NCBI GenBank assembly: GCA_029548715.1 | Contig: JAKPMW010000265.1 | Span: 1 to 12,683, forward strand | From: Spirochaetota bacterium | Lineage (GTDB): Bacteria > Spirochaetota > JAGLSM01 > JAKPMW01 | Direction of reading: 5' to 3' | DNA length: 12,683 nt | Shown: one piece after another, positions 1-5,627 of the stretch | Layout of the letters: each line of letters opens with the position of its first letter | Position numbering within the stretch: position 1 is the stretch's first letter | Program-made: the position numbers and the translations under genes | The notes under the pieces: generated by a model | What the model saw: the letters and a program-made list of their open reading frames with translations, nothing else | What the model was told of the DNA's origin: nothing | Database searches by the model: none

Positions 1-18
1 GGAAGAGCACACGTCTGA
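1..18 (+). other. Illumina TruSeq adapter remnant
   Basis: Bases 1-18 read GGAAGAGCACACGTCTGA, identical to an internal stretch of the Illumina TruSeq index adapter. The match ends after base 18: the adapter would continue ACTCC, but the window reads TCATC. An 18-base exact match at the very first base is not a chance event and is not biology. The left edge is therefore an untrimmed contig end or an adapter-mediated chimeric join, and anything read across bases 1-18 should be disregarded. Confidence 0.93.
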
Positions 19-251
19 TCATCCAGAACCAGAAGGTCACCCCCTCAACCGTCACAATCTCGGTCGGGAACACCTTTGACCTGTGCGCAGGAATCACGAC
101 ACGAGGACCACTCTGGCTTCGCCGCAGGGGGCTTGAAGGGATCGCCAAGGCATTCAGGAATCCGCTGAGGTTTGGCCGGTTTTTTTGGATGATTGTGCTT
201 GTTTTTATGGTCTTCTGGCATAAAATCTTCAAAAAGCAGCGGAGGAAATAG
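19..251 (+). CDS. C-terminal end of a membrane-anchored protein, 5'-truncated
   Basis: An open frame enters from the adapter junction (first genomic codon at 21) and stops at TAG 249-251. It shows a strand-like stretch (VTPSTVTISVGNTF), a basic segment, then a hydrophobic helix around FFWMIVLVFMVFW (codons at 180-218) and a strongly basic tail ending KKQRRK. That pattern fits a C-terminal membrane anchor with a cytoplasmic tail. Third codon positions are mostly G or C over the first two thirds, as in the neighbouring genes. The stop lies three bases before the next gene's TTG start, and the next gene's ribosome binding site lies inside this 3' end, which supports a shared transcript. The family cannot be recognised because the N-terminal part is missing. 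The opposing His/Lys/Pro-rich open frame on the - strand is taken to be a shadow. Confidence 0.55.
241..245 (+). promoter_or_regulatory. Ribosome binding site deciding a TTG start
   Basis: GGAGG lies nine bases before TTG 255 and inside the last codons of the upstream gene. It is the main reason for accepting the rare TTG start and suggests translational coupling between the two genes. Confidence 0.65.
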
Positions 252-254
252 CCA

Positions 255-1010
255 TTGCGCGAACTGACACGCATCCTGATTTGCGACAGTGATCATGCAT
301 CAGGATCAGCGCTGTCACTTGAGCTTGAAACCCATGGCTATCGCCCCATCGTCACCTCCAATCCCAAAGCGGTGCCCGTCCTGGCCCGCGAACATCAGCC
401 CCGCGTTATCATCATGGCCGTGGAGGATCCTGTTCCTCTCTGCCACGAGCTGAAAATGAATCCCTTGCTCTACGCAATTCCCCTGTTCGTCATGGTTCCA
501 CGGGGCAACGCAGGCGAAGAGCTCGGATTTCTTGCAAACGAGGTCCTCCCCTCACCACCTGATTCGCGTCTCCTGCTGGCTGCCCTCGAGCGCTATGTAC
601 AGCCGGACAGGTCAGGCAAAACCAGTCTGCCGAAAACCGAAACACGGGAGAGGTGGATAGAGGTACGCAACCACTCGGCCTACCTGTTTGAATACAAGGG
701 AAGCATTTCTGATGAGCGCATGACCAGCCTGCAAAGACGCATCAGCGAGCTGCTTTCAGTAGGACGCAACAGCTTCACCATAAATCTGACCGGGGCCGAG
801 CATCTGGACAACCTGTCCCCGGCCAGTTTTGTCTCGCTTTGGCAGATGACCGGACGGTCGGGTGGTGTCATCCGCTTTGTCCTGCCCGTATCAACCCTTG
901 CATCATCGCTCGCGGGACTGGGCATTCCGGTTGATGAATACCTGCCACAAGGCCTCAGTGGCACTGTATCCCGCCATGCAACGGCACGCCCCGGAGAAGA
1001 CAGCCAGTGA
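255..1010 (+). CDS. Pseudo-receiver/STAS domain regulatory protein
   Basis: A 251-residue protein starting at TTG 255, with GGAGG at 241-245 nine bases upstream; no other start fits as well. Residues 5-115 resemble a CheY-like receiver: beta-1 TRILICDSD with acidic D11/D13, and beta-3 RVIIMAVEDP. However, the position normally held by the phosphoacceptor Asp is Ala55, and the usual Lys-Pro of beta-5 is replaced within LPSPPDS (residues 98-104). Phosphorylation therefore looks unlikely. Residues 134-235 resemble a STAS domain of the anti-sigma-factor-antagonist type: IEVRNHSAYLFEYKGSI, then INLTGAEHLDNLSPASF where the phospho-Ser region would be, then a final alpha/beta unit. A protein-interaction role in a partner-switching or two-component circuit is an inference. 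It is closely coupled to the membrane protein upstream and converges on the propeller gene. Confidence 0.7.
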   Translation: MRELTRILICDSDHASGSALSLELETHGYRPIVTSNPKAVPVLAREHQPRVIIMAVEDPVPLCHELKMNPLLYAIPLFVMVPRGNAGEELGFLANEVLPSPPDSRLLLAALERYVQPDRSGKTSLPKTETRERWIEVRNHSAYLFEYKGSISDERMTSLQRRISELLSVGRNSFTINLTGAEHLDNLSPASFVSLWQMTGRSGGVIRFVLPVSTLASSLAGLGIPVDEYLPQGLSGTVSRHATARPGEDSQ

Positions 1011-1032
1011 GATGTGCTGGAACTATTTTTTT
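1004..1032 (+). terminator. Weak candidate intrinsic terminator
   Basis: CCAG (1004-1007) can pair with CTGG (1017-1020) around a nine-base loop and is followed, after AACTA, by seven T residues at 1026-1032. The stem is only four base pairs plus a possible G-T pair, so this is a weak terminator for the + strand unit ending at 1010. It also lies where the convergent - strand gene ends, and on that strand there is no T-run. Confidence 0.3.
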
Positions 1033-2069
1033 CTGACGGCATTCCAGGCCATCATGAGATGGCGATTGTGAACCAGATATATCCTGCTGATGGTCGAGAT
1101 ATACATGTCGTTGTGACCATCAAACGCCATCCCCACAATGTCCTGCCCGCTGACAATCCGCTGCCGTTCACGTGAATGAAGGTGGTACATGTCGATCCCG
1201 CCGCTTCCACGCTCAGTGACAGCAACATAGAGGGCATTTGTCGCATCAAAACCGATCCCGTGAAACTCCATCATTGCCCGGGCAAACTCTCTGACATGCC
1301 CGTCTTTTCCGATGGTCCAGATCACATTTTCACCGATTCTCTGGGTGCTGCTGGCAAAAAGCTGTCCGTCCCGCGAGACAGCAAGATGCAGGGATACATC
1401 ACTTGGCGGCAACTCGGCAAGAAGCCGGCTGCTTCCATCCGCCTGGACAAGAAACACCTTTCCGCCTGTCTCGGCAAGATAGATATCATCTCCACAGGCA
1501 GCCAGGGCACAGGGGATCTCAAAACCCTCCCTGACAATCCTGAATGCCCCTTCAGGCTCGAGCAGGCATACATAGCCGTCCGAGCGGCTGACCGCCCAGA
1601 CCTGACCCTGGCCATCAACCGTAACCGCACCGATATTGTGCAACCCTGCCGAAAAAGGCTGCTTCCCATGATGCGAGTTGATCAGGAAAACGGAGACGGG
1701 TGCCAGCTGGCCGGGCATTCCACAAAAAGTTGCCAGGACCTCGTTGGTTTTTGTCACTGCAGGACTGGTCACACAATGCAATGCATTGGCAACACAGCGC
1801 GGGACAATGAAACGGTATTCAGGACTCTCGACGCCATGCTGGATAATGCTTACTTCATTTGTCCATGTGTTTTCTGGAATATGCGTGACAAGCTTTTGCG
1901 GGGATGCCCCCTCAATCATCGCAACAGAACCGCAAAAATGCAGGGATTCATCATCCAGCGCCAGCGGATCAAGTCCGTCGCAGAAGAGAGTAACCTCTCC
2001 TCCCGGGAGCCCAACCGGAGGCGTAATGGTACGGATGACAACCGGTTTTTCTGTGCTCTCACCGGACAT
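1023..2069 (-). CDS. IPT/TIG domain plus NHL/SMP-30-like beta-propeller protein
   Basis: A 348-residue protein. Residues 9-90 look like an IPT/TIG immunoglobulin-like domain (IRTITPPVGLPGGEVTLFCDG opening, strands ending near EYRFIVP). Residues 92-335 form repeated blades of the type 'hydrophobic-D-x-x-G-x-hydrophobic-y-V', for example VTVDGQGQVWAVSRSDGYV, LAVSRDGQLFASSTQRIG and IGFDATNALYVAVTERGSG, as in NHL or SMP-30/gluconolactonase propellers. Relatives with this architecture, often named gluconolactonase-like, are familiar from Acidobacteriota; the substrate is unknown and lactonase activity cannot be claimed. There is no signal peptide or membrane segment, and eight cysteines are scattered through it, so a cytosolic location is inferred. 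The ATG has AAGGAG at 2077-2082 seven bases upstream. It begins 18 bases after the proA stop and is probably co-transcribed with it. Confidence 0.75.
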   Translation of the reverse strand: MSGESTEKPVVIRTITPPVGLPGGEVTLFCDGLDPLALDDESLHFCGSVAMIEGASPQKLVTHIPENTWTNEVSIIQHGVESPEYRFIVPRCVANALHCVTSPAVTKTNEVLATFCGMPGQLAPVSVFLINSHHGKQPFSAGLHNIGAVTVDGQGQVWAVSRSDGYVCLLEPEGAFRIVREGFEIPCALAACGDDIYLAETGGKVFLVQADGSSRLLAELPPSDVSLHLAVSRDGQLFASSTQRIGENVIWTIGKDGHVREFARAMMEFHGIGFDATNALYVAVTERGSGGIDMYHLHSRERQRIVSGQDIVGMAFDGHNDMYISTISRIYLVHNRHLMMAWNAVRKK

Positions 2070-2087
2070 GGAAACACTCCTTCAAAC

Positions 2088-3404
2088 TCACAGGATCCGC
2101 CTGTGGGTGTAGCTCCGGGCATGCGCACCGGTATAGTCGGCGACACACTGCCCGCTGCCCCGAAGAATGTATTTGTAGATAACAAGCCCTTCAAGGCCGA
2201 CCGGGCCACGGGCATGCGTCTTGTTGGTACTGATCCCTATCTCGGCACCCTTCCCGTACCGGTATCCGTCAGCAAACCGTGTTGACGCGTTGACCATGAC
2301 CGATGATGAATCAACCCGGCGGACAAATCGCCGGGCTGCCTCGTCTGACCCGGTCACAATGGCATCCGAATGCCCTGATCCATGTGCATTGATAAATGCT
2401 GTGGCTTCATCAAGCGATTCGACCACCCTGACCGAAAGAATCAGGTCGTTGTATTCGGTATCCCAGTCAGCTTCGTCTGCCGGCAGGGCATCCGGCAGGA
2501 GGGCACACACCGTGCTGTCGCCACGAATCTCGACGCTGGCTCCCCGAAGATCCTCAAGGATCCGGGGAAGAACAGTCCCTGCCACCTGCCGATGAACGAG
2601 AAGATTTTCGATGGCGTTACAGACCGCCGGATACTGCGCCTTGGCATCATGAACAAGCCGAACCGCCATCTGAAGATCGGCGTCCTTGTCAACATACATT
2701 GTACAAATACCGTCAGCATGGCCCAGGACAGGAATGCGGGTGCTATCCATAATGGAACGCACAAGTGCATTGGATCCCCGCGGGATAATGAGGTCAATAT
2801 AGTCATCCAGTTTGAGAAGGGCTTTGACATCATCCCGCGATTCGACCATTCCTGCAAACCCGTCAGGCAAGCCGGCAGCGATCCCGGCCTGCTCAAGAAT
2901 CTGAAACAGGACGCGATTGGAGTGCAGGGCCTCGCTTCCGCCCTTGAAGATGACGGCATTTGAGGACTTGACCGAAAGACCGATGACCTGCGGAACCACG
3001 TCGGGACGCGATTCGAAAACAATTGCAATAACACCCAGCGGACAGGAAACCTTGTCCAGGATCAAGCCCTGATCAAGCTCTATCTCTTCCTGTAACACGC
3101 CAACAGGGTCCGGCAGTCCGGTAACGCTCTCCAGCCCGATCGCCATCTGCTCAATCTTGTCCCCGTCAAGAGCCAGTCGCTTGTAGAGACTTTGACCGAG
3201 TCCCTGTTTCCGGGCAGTCTCGCAGTCCAGTTCATTTTCGCGAAGGATGGTCCCGGCCTGTTCGCGGATGGCCCGGGCCATGGCCCGCAGGGCAGCAACA
3301 CGCACCTCGTGCCCTGTGTCCTGCAGGACAAGAGAAGCCTCCCGGGCTCGTGTCGCCAGGGCAACAAGTTCGGCAGAGACGGATGTTGCATTCACTGTAT
3401 CCAT
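2088..3404 (-). CDS. proA: Gamma-glutamyl phosphate reductase (proline biosynthesis)
   Basis: ProA makes glutamate-5-semialdehyde from gamma-glutamyl phosphate with NADPH, the second step of proline synthesis in the cytoplasm. The 438-residue product has the aldehyde-dehydrogenase-superfamily layout: the coenzyme-binding region around GVIAIVFESRPDVVPQV (124-140) and IFKGGSEALHSN (152-163), catalytic Cys262 in YPAVCNAIE, and the C-terminal signature VNASTRFADGYRYGKGAEIG (371-390). Length is slightly above the usual 415-420 residues because of a tail after LEGLVIYKYILRG. The ATG at 3404 is chosen because it gives a normal ProA N-terminus. A TTG at 3476 would add 24 residues with no family resemblance. 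No good ribosome binding site precedes 3404. proB is not adjacent; the partner downstream is the propeller gene. Confidence 0.95.
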   Translation of the reverse strand: MDTVNATSVSAELVALATRAREASLVLQDTGHEVRVAALRAMARAIREQAGTILRENELDCETARKQGLGQSLYKRLALDGDKIEQMAIGLESVTGLPDPVGVLQEEIELDQGLILDKVSCPLGVIAIVFESRPDVVPQVIGLSVKSSNAVIFKGGSEALHSNRVLFQILEQAGIAAGLPDGFAGMVESRDDVKALLKLDDYIDLIIPRGSNALVRSIMDSTRIPVLGHADGICTMYVDKDADLQMAVRLVHDAKAQYPAVCNAIENLLVHRQVAGTVLPRILEDLRGASVEIRGDSTVCALLPDALPADEADWDTEYNDLILSVRVVESLDEATAFINAHGSGHSDAIVTGSDEAARRFVRRVDSSSVMVNASTRFADGYRYGKGAEIGISTNKTHARGPVGLEGLVIYKYILRGSGQCVADYTGAHARSYTHRRIL

Positions 3405-3411
3405 ACAAGAC

Positions 3412-3439
3412 AATTTACTGCCAATCCAGAGCAAAGCAA
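3412..3439 (-). promoter_or_regulatory. Candidate proA promoter, near-leaderless
   Basis: On the - strand, a -35-like TTGCTT (3434-3439) and a -10-like TAAATT (3412-3417) are separated by 16 bases. The -10 ends seven bases before the proA ATG, so a transcript would start at or next to the start codon. This would agree with the absence of a Shine-Dalgarno sequence. It is a pattern match only (3/6 and 4/6 to consensus). Confidence 0.25.
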
Positions 3440-3484
3440 CGCCATTTCGACTGCCAGCCCCCGGCTCTGCAGTCAAGATGAATG

Positions 3485-3513
3485 GTGAAGCAACGCTAAA
3501 AATCGGCTATTAT
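3485..3513 (+). promoter_or_regulatory. Candidate promoter of the PhnP-like gene, near-leaderless
   Basis: A -10-like TATTAT (3508-3513, 5/6 to TATAAT) follows a poor -35-like GTGAAG (3485-3490) with a 17-base spacer. Initiation about seven bases beyond the -10 would fall at or just before the ATG at 3521. The only Shine-Dalgarno-like bases, GAAGG at 3515-3519, sit one base from the ATG, too close to work normally. Confidence 0.35.
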
Positions 3514-3520
3514 CGAAGGT

Positions 3521-4315
3521 ATGGCACTTCTCAGACTCCTTGGAACCGGGACATCGGATGGCATCCCTATGCTGGGCTGCAGATGTCCCGTCTGCACTTC
3601 AGCGGATACACGGAACAGGCGCTTGCGTACAAGCGCGCTTGTGCAAACACAGGATGAAACCCTGCTGATTGACTGCGGCCCTGACTTCCGGCAACAGGCA
3701 CTCCTCTACGGAATTGAGCGGCTTTCGGCAATTGTACTCACCCACCATCATGCAGACCACATAGGGGGCATCCCCGAACTGCGCCCCCTGTCAAAAACAG
3801 GACCTGTCAGCCTGTATGCGTCCCCCCATACCAATGCCGTCGTTCACTCCAGCTTCAGCTATATCTTTTCAGGAAAACCGACGGGAGGCGGACTCCCGAA
3901 ACTGAATCCCGTCAACATTTCAAGTCCGACTGCTGTTGCAGGACTGACGCTCTGGCCACTCCCGGTAATGCATGGCGAGGACCTGATCCATGGCTACCGG
4001 ATCGGCGACATGGCGTATATCACCGATGCATCCTACATTCCTGAAGAGACACTCAGCCTGCTCAGGGGTATCAAATACCTGGTCATCAATGCCCTGAGAG
4101 AAAAACCCCATGCCACCCATTTTTCAATCCAGGAGGCCTGCGCGGCAGCAGCGCGGACCACGGCCAGCCAGACATGGCTGACGCATCTCTGCCACATGGT
4201 CGACCATGCACAGACCGAAGCCTCGCTCCCTGCCGGAATCTCTCTGGCCGTGGATGGGCTTGAAATCGAATTTGACGAGACAGCCTTTCCCGCTATTCGC
4301 GGCCAAAGCGGTTGA
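3521..4315 (+). CDS. PhnP-like metallo-beta-lactamase-fold phosphodiesterase
   Basis: A 264-residue metal hydrolase of the PhnP/RNase Z-like branch. Metal ligands are visible: THHHADH with H75, H77, D79 and H80, then H151 in VMHGED, D169 in YITDAS and H222 in LTHLCH. The N-terminal GTGTSDGIP-LGCRCPVC has Cys20, Cys22 and Cys25, matching the extra structural zinc site of Escherichia coli PhnP (three cysteines plus a histidine; H225 is well placed here). PhnP opens 5-phosphoribosyl 1,2-cyclic phosphate, but no other phosphonate genes are present, so the substrate here may be another cyclic phosphodiester. The start is fixed because the frame has a TAA at 3497-3499 and no other ATG, GTG or TTG before 3521. 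It is divergent from proA. Its last 23 bases overlap the end of the opposing response regulator gene. Confidence 0.85.
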   Translation: MALLRLLGTGTSDGIPMLGCRCPVCTSADTRNRRLRTSALVQTQDETLLIDCGPDFRQQALLYGIERLSAIVLTHHHADHIGGIPELRPLSKTGPVSLYASPHTNAVVHSSFSYIFSGKPTGGGLPKLNPVNISSPTAVAGLTLWPLPVMHGEDLIHGYRIGDMAYITDASYIPEETLSLLRGIKYLVINALREKPHATHFSIQEACAAAARTTASQTWLTHLCHMVDHAQTEASLPAGISLAVDGLEIEFDETAFPAIRGQSG

Positions 4316-5627
4316 GCTTGTTGTGCAGGGTCTTGCGCGTTATGCCAAGGATTTTTGCCGCACGGCTGATATTGTTGTTTTCTTCACCCAGGACCTTCAT
4401 GATGTATTCCTGCTCGACCTCATCAAGGGTCATGCTCGAGGGAAACTGCCTGATACCCGATCCAGGCATCACGCGAAATTCAGGAGGCAGATCGTCCGGC
4501 TCGATCATGTCGCTGTCCTTGATCACAACAAGCCGGTTGATCATGTTTTCGAGCTCACGGACATTGCCCGGCCAGGCATACTGGCAGAGCTGAAGCATGG
4601 CCCGTTCGGACACGCCTATCTTCTTGTTCATCTGGCGATTAAAGCGCCCCAGAAAGTATCTGACAAGCTCGGGGATATCCCCCTCCCGTTCACGCAGGGC
4701 GGGCAGGCGGATAGGCACCACATTGATCCGGTAGTACAGGTCCTCGCGAAACTTGTTTTCCTTCATGGCGAGTTCGAGATCGGCGTTGGTGGCGCAGATG
4801 ATTCGGACATCGACCTGAATGCGCCGTGTCCCCCCGATCCGTGAGAACTCGCGCTCTTGCAGAACCCGCAAGAGTTTGGCCTGCACATCAAGGCGCAGGT
4901 TGCCTATCTCGTCGAGAAAGAGAGTCCCCCCGTCGGCAAGTTCGAATTTTCCCGGGACGGAAGCCGTGGCCCCGGTAAAGGCCCCTTTTTCGTGTCCAAA
5001 AAATTCATTCTCGATCAGGGTGTCCGGTATAGCCGCACAATCCAGCGCGATAAAGGGACCGTTTTTTCGGGTGCTGTTGTTGTGGACAGCCCTGGCAAAG
5101 ACCTCCTTGCCCGTCCCGCTCTCCCCGGTTATCAACAGGGTCACATCATTGTCAAGCACCCGGTTGACCAGGGCAAACACACGCTTCATTGCCAGACTGC
5201 CGGCAATGATGCCATCAAGTCCGGCGTGGCCAACCTCTTCCCTGAGATGGCGCACCTCGTTTTCGAGCCGTTTTTTGTCGACCGCATTTCGAACAGTGAG
5301 CAGGAGTCGCTCGTTGTCAAAAGGCTTGACAATATAATCATAGGCCCCAAGCCGCATGCTCTGAACAGCGCTTTCGATATCATTGTTTGCTGTTATCACA
5401 ATGCAGATTGAACTCGAGTGCGCTTCGCGGAGTCGCTGCAAGACCTCGATCCCGGTCATGCGGGGCATGCGCAGGTCAAGCAGGATGACAGCATACTCGT
5501 TTGCCTCGATGTGTACCCATGCATCCTGCCCATCCTCGGCGCAGTCAACCTGATATTCTTCGCTGAGAATCTCGCGCAACAGCTCGCGGACCCAGGGCTC
5601 ATCGTCTGCGACCAGGATCCGAATCAC
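4293..5627 (-). CDS. NtrC-family sigma-54-dependent response regulator
   Basis: A 444-residue transcription activator. The receiver (3-115) has the acidic pair D8/D9, phosphoacceptor D51 in LLDLRMP, T79 and K101-P102. The AAA+ domain (about 140-375) has Walker A GESGTGKE (168-175), the sigma-54 contact loop GAFTGA (215-220), Walker B GGTLFLDE (233-240) and the WPGNVRELEN motif (352-361). The C-terminus (415-441) is a Fis-type helix-turn-helix, ISRAAKILGITRKTLHNKLN. All catalytic residues are present, so it should be active with RpoN. It starts at GTG 5627, which overlaps the kinase stop by four bases (GTGA), with AAGGCGG just upstream. Its partner is therefore the adjacent kinase. Target genes are unknown. 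The 3' end overlaps the convergent PhnP-like gene by 23 bases. Confidence 0.95.
   Translation of the reverse strand: MIRILVADDEPWVRELLREILSEEYQVDCAEDGQDAWVHIEANEYAVILLDLRMPRMTGIEVLQRLREAHSSSICIVITANNDIESAVQSMRLGAYDYIVKPFDNERLLLTVRNAVDKKRLENEVRHLREEVGHAGLDGIIAGSLAMKRVFALVNRVLDNDVTLLITGESGTGKEVFARAVHNNSTRKNGPFIALDCAAIPDTLIENEFFGHEKGAFTGATASVPGKFELADGGTLFLDEIGNLRLDVQAKLLRVLQEREFSRIGGTRRIQVDVRIICATNADLELAMKENKFREDLYYRINVVPIRLPALREREGDIPELVRYFLGRFNRQMNKKIGVSERAMLQLCQYAWPGNVRELENMINRLVVIKDSDMIEPDDLPPEFRVMPGSGIRQFPSSMTLDEVEQEYIMKVLGEENNNISRAAKILGITRKTLHNKLNRFGRE

Noticed and set aside
45..296. 83-residue His/Lys/Pro-rich open frame on the - strand
   Set aside because: The + strand frame over the same bases has coding-like third positions, a membrane helix and a stop coupled to the next gene, so this is probably a shadow.
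1176..2285. Long + strand open frame of 369 codons
   Set aside because: It runs antisense to the propeller gene and proA 3' end, both of which have clear family motifs; its own translation shows no recognisable domain.
3405..3476. 24-residue N-terminal extension of ProA from TTG 3476
   Set aside because: No family resemblance, no ribosome binding site, and it would consume most of the divergent promoter region.
3522..3537. TGGCAC at the start of the PhnP-like gene as a sigma-54 -24 element
   Set aside because: The GC dinucleotide needed ten bases after the GG is absent (AC is found), and the site lies inside the coding region.
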